A DNA stretch of 64,000 nt from Prado023 sp963697345 (GCA_963697345.1 CAVONS010000009.1:1-64000); one strand, 5' to 3'; positions 29,732-39,740 are shown, counted from the first letter of the stretch. Translations and numbers: made by a program. The notes: generated by a model not told the origin, from the sequence alone.

Positions 29732-29786
29732 GGTCCCACAGAATCGGGGGGCCTCCGGCTCGCGAGGACCCCCGGGACGCTTGCGC

Positions 29787-30488
29787 CTACTTCTTGGACC
29801 CAGTCGCCTTGGTGGTGCCGGTCGCGTCTGCTACGACCTCAGCCGCCTCATCGACAGCGGCCTCCGCCTCAGGCAGGACAGCAGCGGCCGGCTCGGGCGC
29901 CTGCGACACATCGGCCGGGAGGTCATCGCCGTCCACCTCGATGGCCTCGACCACGGCGGTGGTCATCTCATCGGCGACCTCGTCGATCTCGCGGGCCATC
30001 GTGTCGTCCACAGCTCCGCTGCGCGACTCCCCTGCCGCCGGGGTCGCGCCCCACTCACCCTCGCCCGTCAGGTGCTCGTCAGCCGCAGCCCTGCGCCGCC
30101 TCCACACGAAGTAGGCGCCACCTGCTGCCGCTCCGAGCGCCGCTGCGCCGATCAGGATCTTGCGCGCCGGGCCCCGTGTCCTCCCAGCCTGCTCCTGCGC
30201 CCCATCGGTGAGTTCGAGCACCTTCTCCTCGAGCGCGGCCGCGTCCATCGCCCGCACGGCTGCGATCTCCGCAGCGGCGGCTGACTTGGCCACGCGGGCC
30301 TTGGCGGACTCCTCGACGACCGTGTCGACCATCGCCCTCACACCCTTGCCGAGAGTTGTCTCGGCCCCCAGCTTGCGGTCTGCCACTTCACGGATGTTCT
30401 CGGGCAGGGCTTCGTGGACCCGGGCCACTCCCTCCACGACGGACACCAGCCCCGTCTCGCCTGCCTTGACAATGCTCTGGGCCCTCAT
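29787..30488 (-). CDS. Hypothetical single-pass membrane protein with acidic tail
   Basis: 233 residues from ATG 30488, which has GGAGG 8 bases upstream. Residues 1-100 are predicted helical (SIVKAGETGLVSVVEGVARVHEALP, TLGKGVRAMVDTVVEESAKARVAKSAAAAE). A hydrophobic segment ILIGAAALGAAAGGAYFVW follows, with an RRRR stop-transfer, and then an Ala/Glu/Asp-rich acidic tail of about 90 residues ending TGSKK. No family I recognise with confidence. It lies between rpsT and lepA in the same orientation but separated by a terminator from rpsT. Confidence 0.7.
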   Translation of the reverse strand: MRAQSIVKAGETGLVSVVEGVARVHEALPENIREVADRKLGAETTLGKGVRAMVDTVVEESAKARVAKSAAAAEIAAVRAMDAAALEEKVLELTDGAQEQAGRTRGPARKILIGAAALGAAAGGAYFVWRRRRAAADEHLTGEGEWGATPAAGESRSGAVDDTMAREIDEVADEMTTAVVEAIEVDGDDLPADVSQAPEPAAAVLPEAEAAVDEAAEVVADATGTTKATGSKK

Positions 30489-30631
30489 GTGGTGACCTCC
30501 ACGTCGGCTGGACCCCCACTCCCGGGGGATGTCCGGCACCACCCTAGTGCCGGTCGAGGGCCCACGCCCCGCGGACGTTGGGCTCACCCGAGAGGCTGAG
30601 GGCCCGGCAGAGACTGCCCAGGACATGACGA

Positions 30632-30681
30632 AGCGCCACCCACGAAGGATGGCGCTGGGCCGACCGATCGGCGTCGGTCGG
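30632..30681 (-). terminator. Double hairpin terminator downstream of rpsT
   Basis: Hairpin CCGACCG/CGGTCGG (30660-30666 with 30675-30681) begins 6 bases past the rpsT stop. A second hairpin, AGCGCCA/TGGCGCT (30632-30638 with 30650-30656), follows. Likely ends the S20 transcript before the membrane-protein gene at 30488. Confidence 0.65.
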
Positions 30682-30686
30682 ACGAG

Positions 30687-30947
30687 TCAGAGGCTAGCGG
30701 CCTGCTTCTGGATGGCCGACTTGCGGTTGGCCGCCTGATTGCTGTGGATGACACCCTTGCTCGCGGCCTTGTCGAGCTCGCGGGAGGCCACGCGGGCGTA
30801 CTCCTTGGCCTTGTCGACATCACCTGACTGGGCAGCCTCACGGAAGCGGCGGACCGACGTCTTGAGGCTGGAGGTCACGGCCCTGTTGCGCTGCCGAGCC
30901 TTCTCGTTGGTCTTGATCCGCTTGATCTGCGACTTGATGTTCGCCAC
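30687..30947 (-). CDS. rpsT: 30S ribosomal protein S20
   Basis: Binds 16S rRNA in the 30S body. 86 residues, ANIKSQIKRIKTNEKARQRN at the start and GVIHSNQAANRKSAIQKQA at the end, complete. Start is GTG 30947; upstream in-frame residues are not conserved. Its position between holA and lepA is the standard actinobacterial order. Confidence 0.97.
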   Translation of the reverse strand: MANIKSQIKRIKTNEKARQRNRAVTSSLKTSVRRFREAAQSGDVDKAKEYARVASRELDKAASKGVIHSNQAANRKSAIQKQAASL

Positions 30948-31085
30948 GTGATGCGCCTTCGTCTTCCTCGTGCGGGGGTCGCGATGAATCCCAGTGAGGG
31001 TCCATCGCACGGTCTGTGGCCGCCATGAGCCGGCGGGCAGGGTCCCAACGATACCGGACGACCCCCACCCGGCACCAAATCCAGG

Positions 31086-32183
31086 CTAGCGAGGCCCTGC
31101 CGACGGGGCTCCCGGACTCCTCGGACGCTCCTGGAGCCCATCGGTGTGGATCACGAACGCCTCGAGTGCGTGCACCTTCTGCGCCGGCTCCAGGCTCTCC
31201 CCGGGCCGAAGACCACCCTTCATCTGGGCGTCCACGTGAGCCAGGTGGACCACGGCATCGGCCAGCTGATCGGGGCCCCAGTCGGCGGCGGCTGAGCGCA
31301 ACGTGCGGACCTTGAACGGCGGTACGCCCGCCAGACGCGCAACGTCAGCCTCGGACATCCCCCGTGGCGCTCCGGCGACCTTCACCATGGCCCGCAGTCC
31401 TGAGGCGAGTGACCCCACCGCGCCGGGTCCGGAGACGGTCTGGCTGGCCAACCCCCACCGCAGCCGCTGCAGGGCCAGCAGCGCCCGCCCCTCCCACACC
31501 GCATCAGCGAGCTGGAAGCCGCTGACCTCGGCCACACCAGCGAAGGTGCTCGTCACGGCAGCGGCATCGATGGGTCCCTCCGGGACATCGGCCACCAGTT
31601 GCTCGAGGGCTCCCACGAGCAGGGCGATGTCTGATCCGAGGGCCATCGCCAGCGCGTCCACGCCGTCGTGCGTGATCCGGCGACCGGCCCGCCGGGCCTC
31701 CTGCTCGAGCAGCTCCCGAGTGGGCCGGCCACGTTTGACGTCGGCGCACGAGACCTCGACAAGGCCACCTGGTACGGCCAGGGCGCGTAGCTGCTCAAGG
31801 GTCTTCTTGTTGCGCACACCGGTGTGCTGGGCGACGACCCACGTGTCGGCCGGCAGGTCCATCAGCCCGGCGGACAGCGTCTGCACGGCACCCGGTGCGG
31901 CGTCCTCCAGGTGCGCGACCACGACGACAGCCGAGCCACCGAACAGCGACGGGGACAGGGCGGTGATCAGGTTCCCCTCCGCCGCCGGGTCCAGGGCGTC
32001 GACATCACGGCGCTCGGCCTCGGGATCCAGCGCGCGCGCTGAGCGCACGACCCTGGCCACGGCGCGGCTGATGAGGAAGGGTTCAGCCCCGGTCAGCAGG
32101 GTCAGCGCGGCAGGGGCAGCCGACAGACTGGGCTCAGACGTGTGCGGGGTCATCGGGGTCATCGGGGTCATCGGGGCCAGCAT
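31086..32183 (-). CDS. holA: DNA polymerase III subunit delta
   Basis: Clamp-loader delta subunit that opens the sliding clamp. Visible: LTLLTGAEPFLISRAVARVV, LFGGSAVVVVAHLEDAAP, DTWVVAQHTGVRNKKTLEQL, ALAMALGSDIALLVGALEQLVAD and WGPDQLADAVVHLAHVDAQMKGG. About 365 residues from ATG 32183 (AGGG 7 bases upstream). The first residues are MLAP followed by three MTP repeats, encoded by a 9-base tandem repeat at 32146-32172, so four ATG codons compete as starts. Confidence 0.9.
   Translation of the reverse strand: MLAPMTPMTPMTPHTSEPSLSAAPAALTLLTGAEPFLISRAVARVVRSARALDPEAERRDVDALDPAAEGNLITALSPSLFGGSAVVVVAHLEDAAPGAVQTLSAGLMDLPADTWVVAQHTGVRNKKTLEQLRALAVPGGLVEVSCADVKRGRPTRELLEQEARRAGRRITHDGVDALAMALGSDIALLVGALEQLVADVPEGPIDAAAVTSTFAGVAEVSGFQLADAVWEGRALLALQRLRWGLASQTVSGPGAVGSLASGLRAMVKVAGAPRGMSEADVARLAGVPPFKVRTLRSAAADWGPDQLADAVVHLAHVDAQMKGGLRPGESLEPAQKVHALEAFVIHTDGLQERPRSPGAPSAGPR
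32146..32176. repeat. 9-bp tandem repeat in the 5' end of holA
   Basis: GGGGTCATC three times (32146-32172) plus a partial fourth GGGG. On the minus strand it encodes repeated Met-Thr-Pro, each unit bringing a new in-frame ATG. Copy-number change would keep the frame. Confidence 0.8.
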
Positions 32184-32252
32184 GGCACGACCCTGCGACA
32201 CGGCCGTCCTCGCCCGGCTGGACGCGCGCGGCCAGTTCGCCCGGACCACAGC

Positions 32253-34728
32253 TCAGTGCCTGGGAATGAGCGTCAGCTCCGCACCGACGGACACCACGGC
32301 GAGGTCGCCCTGCTGGTCGGTGCGTCCGATCGTCGCGCCGGCCGAACGGTACTGGTCAAGGGTCGTGCCGCTGGGGTGCCCGTAGTCGTTGTCCTCCCCG
32401 ACGCAGACCAGCGCGATCCGCGCTCCGGACCACCGTGCGAAATCCGGCGCCTGGTAGCGCGATCCATGGTGGGGCACCTTCACGATCGACGCCCCCGGCG
32501 GGGGTCCCGCCAGCAGCACGGTCTGTGCCTCCGGCTCGATGTCGCCGGTCAGGAGCACCCGCACCGGGCCGGCGTCCGAGGGGACCGCCGCGAGGGCCAC
32601 GACGCTGGCGTTGTTGGCCGGCGACGCGTCCATCCGGCGAGCCGGCCAGAGGATCGCCAGGGGCACACGCGCGGCCGTGGTGCGCTGACCGGCCCGCACG
32701 AGTCGGATCGGCACGCCGGCCCGTGCGGCGATCCCGACGACCGCTGCCGCGCCCTCCGTCGGCTCGGGGACGGGCGTGGTGAGGATCGAGTCGACCGGCC
32801 ACCGGGCCAGGACTGCGGCCAGCCCGTCGATGTGGTCGGCGTGGAAGTGCGTCAACAGGATGGTCAGGCGATCGAGGTTGGCCGACTCCAGGCATGCCGT
32901 GATCCGCGCGCCGTCAGGGCCGGCGTCGACGAGAAGGGCTTCGGCAGCACCCGGGTGACGCAGGAGCAGCCCGTCACCCTGACCCACGTCGCAGGCCAGG
33001 ACCACCCACCCGGGGGGCGGCCAGTCCGAGGACCTCGCTCGCAGCAGGCCCACAGCGATGGCCGTGGCCAGAGCCACCGCCAGGACCGCGCGGCGATGGC
33101 GCAGCGGGCGCCACCCACGCACGAGGCCGACGCCCACGAGCCCGAGTGTCGCTGCCGCACCCAGAGCACCAGCGGGCCCGGGGACGACGTCGATCACGCC
33201 GAAGGGCAGCGCGGAGGAGATATGCGCGACCCGGGCGATCAGCCACGTGGCTGGGGACGCCGCGCTCGCCAGGAGGGCCGCCACCGCGGGGACGAGGGGA
33301 GCGATCAGTGCTGCGGCCAACCCGAGCACGGTGGCCACCGGCACCAGGGGGGTCACGAGGACGTTGGCGGGCAGCGCGACAAGGCTTGCCCCGTTGCCCA
33401 TCAGGATGACCAGCGGCAGGGTGGCCAGGTGCGCCGCCGCGGCCACCGCCAGGGCGGCACGAATCGGCTCGGGAACGCGCGCCGTCAGGGAGTACCGGCC
33501 CAGCTGTTCGGCGATCGGCGGCCCGACCACCAGCAGCCCCGCCGTCGCGGCGAAGGACAGGGCGAAGCCCATCGACAGCGCGAACTGGGGCAGGACGACC
33601 AGCAGCACCAATCCCGGAGGCAAGCAGGGCCGGCGGACCTCGGCGTCGGCCACCCGTCGACAGGGCGATGAGTGCCACGACGCCCATGACGGCGGCCCGA
33701 AGCACACTCGGCTCCGGGCGGACCAACAGGACGTAGCCCCAGAGCACCGCCAGGCAGACCCCGACCCTGACGCGCCAGCCCAGGCCCAGGCCCACGACCG
33801 CCGACATGGCGATCGCGACGACGAGCGAGGTGTTCGACCCGCTGACAGCGGTCAGGTGGGCAAGCCCCGCGCGGATCATGGCAGCGTCAAGCTCCGGGGA
33901 GACCAGCGACTCGTCGCCGACCGCGAGGCCCAGCAGCAGCGCTGCGGCATCCCGGGGCAGGCCTGCGCAAGCATCGCGGAAGGCCTCGCGGACCCGGGTG
34001 GTGATCCGGGCGGCCGGACCGGGTGGGGAGCGGACGTGCACCTCCCCCAGGACAGCGAGGTTGAACGACTGCACCTCCGGTGACCAGGACTCCTGGGCGC
34101 GACCAGTCAGGGCAACCTGAGATCCGTAGCGCAGCGACTGGACCTGGTCGCCGCGGAGCAGGACTGGGGCGCGGACCGAGTACCTGCGCCCCCGGAACTC
34201 CATGGCACTCACGCGCGCCCCCACCGACCAGCGCGGGGGCATGGGGCGTCCCCCCAGTGGCTCGGGGATCCGCACGACCGGGTCACTGGTGAGCGTCGCC
34301 TCCACCTGGACCACAGCCCCGCCCTGGGCGGCGGCCACCACGACCGGCGGGTGCAACCTCGCCAGGTGCATCGAGCCCACGAAGGTCCCCAGCGCGAGCC
34401 CGCTGAGCAGGAGGAAGCCGACTACGACACGTCGCGAGGGCACCCTGGCCCGTGCGCCACGTTGCAGTCGCAGCCAGCCCGCGGCCCCCACGAGCACCAG
34501 CAGGAGCGCGCCTGCGGCCAGGAGCGCGGGAGTCGTTGGCCGGCTGGGCATCACGAGCAGCACCAGCGCCTGGCCCAGCCACACCGCCCCCACCAGGGGG
34601 GCCAGCCGGAGATCCGGCGGCTCGCGACGCTCGGGAGTGGGCTCGCCCTCGGACTGCTCATGCTGGCCGGACTCACGTTGCCCGGACTCGTGCGGGCGCC
34701 CGAGGGCCGGCACGTCAGACGCGGACAT
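32253..34728 (-). CDS. comEC: ComEC/Rec2-family DNA uptake protein (one frame slip)
   Basis: Inner-membrane channel for single-stranded DNA during natural transformation. About 824 residues: cytoplasmic acidic start, several membrane helices from residue 40, a DUF4131-like periplasmic part, the Competence domain (GLAHLTAVSGSNTSLVVAIAM) and a C-terminal metallo-beta-lactamase domain (VVLACDVGQGDGLLLRH, LTHFHADHIDGLAAV near residue 625, VPHHGSRYQ). Frame slip at 33613-33615 (CCC for CC); correction joins PALLASG to LVLLVVLPQFALSMGF. ATG 34728 overlaps comEA's stop by 14 bases. Confidence 0.92.
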
Positions 34729-35491
34729 GAGGGCGCAGCTCGGCCAACGTCTTGGGCCCGATCCCGGGCACCTCGGCCAGCTCGTCGACAACCGTGAAAC
34801 GACCGTTGGCCTCCCGCCAGGCAAGGATCTTGGCCGCAGTGACGGGGCCGATCCCCGGCAGGGTGTCCAACTGCTCGGCCGTCGCCGAGTTGAGATCGAT
34901 CGGACCAGCGGCGCTGCCCGCTGACCCAGCCGGGCCCGACGAGGACACAGCGGCGTCCGAGGAACTCGGTGCGTCCCCCCCGACCTCGATCCGCTCGCCG
35001 TCGACGAGCAGCCGCGCGAGGTTGGTGGACCCCACCGAACCCCGCTTGCGCAGCCCCCCGGCGGCCTGGACGGCGTCGTCGACACGCGACCCGGCCGGCA
35101 ACGCGAAGATTCCCGGGTCGCGCACGTCCCCGGCCACGTGGACCCACACCGATCCCACCGGTGACGGTGCGACCGGCACGGCGACGAAGGCCTCGGCGAA
35201 GGGATCCACCATCGGCGACTCTGCGGCCCCTGAGGGCGCCACGGCCATGTCCTGGGCGGGGTGCTCCCGTGGCCGCGAGACCACGAGGACGACGAAACCG
35301 CCGATCACCACCAGCGCGCCCAGAAGGCTGACCAGTCGCACCCACAGTCGCCCCGGAGGCCAGGGCCCGGGGCGCTCACCTGCGAACTCCTCCTCGTCCG
35401 AGGGGCGCTCAGGCTCCGGCTCGACCATCCCCCGCCAGCGCAACGCGACCAGTCGGAGGCGGGCGAGGGCTAGGTCCTGGGTCCGGCTCAC
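34715..35491 (-). CDS. comEA: ComEA-family helix-hairpin-helix DNA-binding protein
   Basis: Periplasmic/surface DNA receptor that passes DNA to ComEC. 258 residues: cytoplasmic tail, transmembrane helix LVSLLGALVVIGGFVVLVV near residues 53-71, SLBB-type domain (VHVAGDVRDPGIFALPAGSRVDDAV), Ser-rich linker, and tandem helix-hairpin-helix (IDLNSATAEQLDTLPGIGPVTA ... ELAEVPGIGPKTLAELRPHVRV). Complete. Overlaps comEC, so the pair is co-translated. Confidence 0.94.
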   Translation of the reverse strand: MSRTQDLALARLRLVALRWRGMVEPEPERPSDEEEFAGERPGPWPPGRLWVRLVSLLGALVVIGGFVVLVVSRPREHPAQDMAVAPSGAAESPMVDPFAEAFVAVPVAPSPVGSVWVHVAGDVRDPGIFALPAGSRVDDAVQAAGGLRKRGSVGSTNLARLLVDGERIEVGGDAPSSSDAAVSSSGPAGSAGSAAGPIDLNSATAEQLDTLPGIGPVTAAKILAWREANGRFTVVDELAEVPGIGPKTLAELRPHVRV

Positions 35492-35581
35492 AGCCGTGAC
35501 GCTAGATCCGACCCCCCGGCTCCGGACCCGGTCGAGCCACGATCTGTGGACAACCGGCAGCAGGGGGGCAGCAGGCCAGGG

Positions 35582-36196
35582 TCAGGCCGCCTCTGGCTCC
35601 GCGACCATCGACCCGCTCGACCGCATCTGCTCGATGAAGGCCTGCAGGTTCCGGCGATGGCGATAGACCACGAGGGCCGACATGCCCGCCGCGAACCCGA
35701 CACCCGCCGGGCCACGCCACACGATCAGCGAGGTGGGGACCAGCGTCAGCGAGCCGACCACCGAGCCGATCCCGACCTGACGGGTGGCAGCGACAGTGGC
35801 TCCGAAGCCCACGAGGACCGGAACCGCCCACAGGGGCTCGATCGCCAGGATCGCACCCAGGGACGTGGCCACACCCTTGCCACCCCTGCCCTTCAGCAAC
35901 GGCGACGAGACATGCCCCAGCGCCGCGCAGAGGCCGGCGACCTCGCCGGCAGGAGCACCGTACTGGCGGAAGTAGGCAACAGGCGCATATCCCTTCGCCA
36001 CGTCCAGGGCACCGACCAGCACGCCCACCTTGACCCCCATGGCCCGTGCCGCGTTGGTGGCTCCGGGGTTGCCCGACCCGCTCTCACGCAGGTCGACACC
36101 ACGCAATCGGGCTGCTGCCGCGGCCGGGCTCAGCGAGCCCAGCGCATACGCGGCCACCCCAGCACCTGCGGTCGCAGCCCAGTTCACGTCGGTCAT
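35582..36196 (-). CDS. plsY: Glycerol-3-phosphate acyltransferase PlsY
   Basis: Membrane enzyme transferring acyl from acyl-phosphate to glycerol-3-phosphate, first step of phospholipid synthesis. Visible motifs: ESGSGNPGATNAAR, ALGHVSSPLLKGRGGKGVATSLG and a final basic YRHRRNLQ. 204 residues, several hydrophobic segments, complete. ATG 36196 overlaps the degV stop as ATGA, so it is coupled to degV. An upstream GTG at 36205 is less likely. Confidence 0.94.
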   Translation of the reverse strand: MTDVNWAATAGAGVAAYALGSLSPAAAAARLRGVDLRESGSGNPGATNAARAMGVKVGVLVGALDVAKGYAPVAYFRQYGAPAGEVAGLCAALGHVSSPLLKGRGGKGVATSLGAILAIEPLWAVPVLVGFGATVAATRQVGIGSVVGSLTLVPTSLIVWRGPAGVGFAAGMSALVVYRHRRNLQAFIEQMRSSGSMVAEPEAA

Positions 36197-37029
36197 CGTG
36201 GGCACACCGCCACTGAGATGGTCCCCAGCCCGACATGGGCGCTGATCACGGCGCCCACCTCGACCGTGTGGATCTCGGACGCGGGCAGTGCCGTGCGCAG
36301 CGTGTCGGCGAGATCAGCGGCCCGCTCCGGGGTGGCGCAGTGCTGGACCACCACGTCAGCGGCGGCGGAGGCACCCGCGTACTTGCAGGCGATCTCCGCC
36401 ATACGGGCGACCGCTCGACCCATCGTGCGCTGCTTCTCCAGCGGGGCGATGGCGCCTCCGGAGACCTCCAGGATGGGCTTGACCATCAAGGCGTTGCCGA
36501 GCAGGGCCTGCGCTGCGCCGATGCGGCCACCGCGACGCAACTGGTCGAGGCTCTCCACGACCAACCACGTGCGCGACGCTGCGGCCCGGCGCTCGGCCGC
36601 GGCGGCCGCCTCGTCGGCGGTCCCCCCCGCCGCCGCCACCTGTGCCGCGGACCGTGCGGCGAAGCCCAGCGCAGTGCCGACCGTCCGCGAATCGACCACC
36701 GTGACCGGCACCACCGCGTCACGAGCGGCCATACGAGCCGAGTCGTAGGTACCGGACATGTCACCGGACAGGTGCACGCTGACGATGCGCTCGAAGCCCT
36801 GCTCGGCCAGTGCCGTGTACTCCTCGGCGAAGCGGGCGGGCGCCGGGCGTGAGGTGGACACGACTGCCTTGCGTCGCAGGGCGGCGGCCACCTCCGCCAC
36901 CGTGATCTGCGTGCCCTCATCGAGGGACTGGCCCTCGAGGACGACAGCCACGGGGACGATGAACAGACCCTGCGGGGTGAGCTCCTCGGTGAGATATCCG
37001 GTGGAGTCAGAGACGATTGCGACCTTCAT
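36193..37029 (-). CDS. DegV-family fatty-acid-binding protein
   Basis: DegV/FakB-type carrier that binds a fatty acid for kinase or acyltransferase use. Visible: VAIVSDSTGYLTEEL near the start, FIVPVAVVLEGQSLDEG, VSTSRPAPARFAEEY, VSVHLSGDMSGTYDSAR, VVDSRTVGTALGF and LDQLRRGGRIGAAQALLGNALMVKPIL. 278 residues, complete. Overlap with plsY is biologically sensible: FakB-bound fatty acid can enter PlsY-dependent lipid synthesis (inference; no FakA gene is in this window). Confidence 0.93.
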   Translation of the reverse strand: MKVAIVSDSTGYLTEELTPQGLFIVPVAVVLEGQSLDEGTQITVAEVAAALRRKAVVSTSRPAPARFAEEYTALAEQGFERIVSVHLSGDMSGTYDSARMAARDAVVPVTVVDSRTVGTALGFAARSAAQVAAAGGTADEAAAAAERRAAASRTWLVVESLDQLRRGGRIGAAQALLGNALMVKPILEVSGGAIAPLEKQRTMGRAVARMAEIACKYAGASAAADVVVQHCATPERAADLADTLRTALPASEIHTVEVGAVISAHVGLGTISVAVCPR

Positions 37030-37049
37030 GGGCTCACGCTACGCCGTGA

Positions 37050-39545
37050 TCATCCCGGAACGACGTTGACCAGCTTCGGTGCGCGCACGATCACCGCGCG
37101 GGGCTCACGATCACCGACCGCCGCCATCACCGCGGGAGTGGCCATCGCCAGCTCCCGCAGCTGCGCCTCGGTGATGTCCGGGGGCACCTCGAGGCGCTCA
37201 CGCACCTTGCCCGCAACCTGCACCACACACGTCACCGACTCGGCGACGAGCAGCTCGGGATCCACCGTCGGCCAGCCGGCCAGCGCCACGCAGGGCTCAT
37301 GACCGAGCCGGGACCACATCTCCTCGGCGGTGTAGGGCGCCACCAGCGAGAGCATGATCGCCACGGCCTCCGCAGCCTCCCGCACAGCTGGATCGGCCGG
37401 TCCGACGCCCGAGTCGATGGCCTTCCGTGCGGCGTTGACCAGCTCCATCGTCCTGGCCACGGCCACGTTGAACCGGTAGGTCTCCAGGGCGTGGGTCGCA
37501 TCGTGGACCGAGTGGTGGGTGATCCGGCGCAGCGCCAGGTCGCCCGTGCTCGGGTCGGTGCCCGCAGCGCTGGTCACGTCACCGGACAGTCGCCAGGCCC
37601 GCGCCAGGAACTTCTTGGAACCGGCCGGCGAGACGTCGGCCCAATCGATGTCGTCCTCCGGCGGGCCTGCGAAGACCATCGTCAGCCGGATGGCGTCGAC
37701 GCCGTGGACGGCCAGCTCGTCGGACAGGCGCACGAGGTTGCCGCGCGACTTGCTCATGGCCGAGCCGTCCATCTGGACCATGCCCTGGTTGAGCAACCGC
37801 GTGAACGGCTCGACGACCTCGAGCATGCCCATGTCGTGGATGACCTTGGTGAAGAAGCGCGCATACAGCAGGTGCAGGATCGCGTGGGTCACCCCGCCCA
37901 CGTACTGGTCGATCGGCATCCACTCGGCGGCCCGGGCCGGGTCGAACGGGCCGTCGGACTTCGCGGGATCGAGGTAGCGCAGGAAGTACCACGACGAGTC
38001 GACGAACGTGTCCATCGTGTCGGGGTCGCGGCGCGCTGGGCCACCGCAGCGCGGGCAGTCGACGATCGACCACTCGTCCAGGGCACCCAGCGGCGAGGTC
38101 CCCTTGGGCTTGAGGTCCAGACCCGTGGCATCCGGCAGCTCGACAGGAAGCTGGTCCTCGGGGACCGGTACCTCGCCGCAGGATGGGCAGTGGATGATCG
38201 GGATCGGCGTGCCCCAGAACCGCTGTCGGCTGATGAGCCAGTCGCGCAGCCGGTAGTTGACCGCCGCACGGCCGGTGCCGCGCTCCTCCAGCCATGCCGT
38301 GATCGCCTCGATCGCCTCGTCCTTGCCCAAGCCATCGAGCGGGCCGGAGTTGACGTGGGGGCCGTCATCCGCAGTGGCGACCCACGTCTGGGTCGGGTCA
38401 GTGTCGGCATCCACCACGACGCGCACCGGCAGGTTGAACGCCCGCGCGAAGTCGAGGTCGCGCTGGTCGTGCGCCGGCACGGCCATGATCGCGCCCGTGC
38501 CGTAGTCGGAGAGCACGTAGTCCGAGGCGTAGATCGGCAGCCGCTCGCCGTTGACCGGGTTGACCGCGTACCGGTGCAGGAAGACCCCGGTCTTGGGCCG
38601 GTCGCTGGCAAGGCGGTCGATGTCGGTCTCCTGCTTGGTCCGCACCAGGTACTGGTCGAACTCTGCCTCGGCCGCCGTGCCCTCAGCCAGCTCCGCGGCC
38701 AGGTCGGAATCCGCCGCGACCACGAAGAAGGTCGCGCCGAACAGGGTGTCGGGCCGGGTCGTGTAGACCGTCACCGGTCCATCGAGGCCCTCGATCTCGA
38801 ACTGGACGTCGGCACCGCTCGAGCGCCCGATCCAGTTGCGCTGCATCTGCAGGACCTTGTCGGGCCACTGGCCCTCGAGCAGGCTCATGTCATCGAGCAG
38901 GCGGTCGGCGTACTCCGTGATCTTCAGGTACCACTGGGTGAGCTTCTTCTTCGTCACGACCGAGTCGCAGCGCTCGCAGAGGCCACCGACGACCTGCTCG
39001 TTGGCCAGCACCGTCTGGCACGACGGGCACCAGTTGACCGCGCTGTCCTTGCGATAGGCCAGGCCGCGCTCGACCATCTTGAGGAAGAACCACTGGTTCC
39101 AGCGGTAGAACTCCGGATCGCAGGTGTTGAGCACACGGTCCCAGTCGAACGAGCAGCCGTACCGACGCATCGACGCCTTCTGGGTGGCGATGTTCTCGTA
39201 GGTCCACGCCCGCGGGTCGGCGTCGTTCTTGATCGCGGCGTTCTCGGCAGGCAGGCCGAAGGCGTCCCAGCCGATCGGGTGCATCACGTTGAAGCCCTGC
39301 TGCACCCAGTAGCGGGCGAGCACGTCGCCGAGCGCGTAGGCCTCCGCGTGACCCATGTGCAGGTCGCCCGAGGGGTAGGGGAACATGTCGAGCACGTACT
39401 TCTTCGGCCGCTCGTCGTCGGGGCGCCCGGAGCGGAACGGTGCGAGCCGGTCCCACACCTCCAGCCACTTGTCCTGCAGCGCGGTGGGCTCATACCCCTC
39501 GCGGGTCTCCGGACGGTCTCCGGCGGGCTCTGGCTCATGGGGCAC
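37050..39545 (-). CDS. leuS: Leucyl-tRNA synthetase
   Basis: Charges tRNA-Leu, class Ia. Visible: PYPSGDLHMGHAEAYALGD with HMGH (HIGH) near residue 62, WDAFGLPAENAAIKN, zinc-type CPSC...CERC, editing CP1 domain (VYTTRPDTLFGATF, YGTGAIMAVPAHDQRD), CPSCGEVPVP, KSRGN in AMSKSRGN near residue 597, and the anticodon/leucine-specific C-terminus. About 832 residues and intact. I choose GTG 39545 with GGAG about 11 bases upstream; an ATG at 39537 is in another frame. Confidence 0.96.
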   Translation of the reverse strand: MPHEPEPAGDRPETREGYEPTALQDKWLEVWDRLAPFRSGRPDDERPKKYVLDMFPYPSGDLHMGHAEAYALGDVLARYWVQQGFNVMHPIGWDAFGLPAENAAIKNDADPRAWTYENIATQKASMRRYGCSFDWDRVLNTCDPEFYRWNQWFFLKMVERGLAYRKDSAVNWCPSCQTVLANEQVVGGLCERCDSVVTKKKLTQWYLKITEYADRLLDDMSLLEGQWPDKVLQMQRNWIGRSSGADVQFEIEGLDGPVTVYTTRPDTLFGATFFVVAADSDLAAELAEGTAAEAEFDQYLVRTKQETDIDRLASDRPKTGVFLHRYAVNPVNGERLPIYASDYVLSDYGTGAIMAVPAHDQRDLDFARAFNLPVRVVVDADTDPTQTWVATADDGPHVNSGPLDGLGKDEAIEAITAWLEERGTGRAAVNYRLRDWLISRQRFWGTPIPIIHCPSCGEVPVPEDQLPVELPDATGLDLKPKGTSPLGALDEWSIVDCPRCGGPARRDPDTMDTFVDSSWYFLRYLDPAKSDGPFDPARAAEWMPIDQYVGGVTHAILHLLYARFFTKVIHDMGMLEVVEPFTRLLNQGMVQMDGSAMSKSRGNLVRLSDELAVHGVDAIRLTMVFAGPPEDDIDWADVSPAGSKKFLARAWRLSGDVTSAAGTDPSTGDLALRRITHHSVHDATHALETYRFNVAVARTMELVNAARKAIDSGVGPADPAVREAAEAVAIMLSLVAPYTAEEMWSRLGHEPCVALAGWPTVDPELLVAESVTCVVQVAGKVRERLEVPPDITEAQLRELAMATPAVMAAVGDREPRAVIVRAPKLVNVVPG

Positions 39546-39740
39546 AAGGGTAGTGGCTCCCAGTGCAGCGACCGTCCGCGCCGGCCCCGATGCCACAGCC
39601 CGGCGAAGCCGGTCAGAATCTGGCGCCGATGACCTGCAGCCGCCCATGAGGACCAGTGCCGTGGCACGCTGCAGACTGCGGGCACCACGGGCCGGACCAC
39701 CTCCGCCCTGCATCGTCCGCCCCAAGCAGAAGGAGTGTGC

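Noticed and set aside
37299..39632. A 777-codon plus-strand open frame opposite leuS
   Set aside because: It mirrors the leuS codons, is rich in Val/Arg/His/Asp/Gly without any recognisable motif, and is the usual consequence of high G+C third positions.
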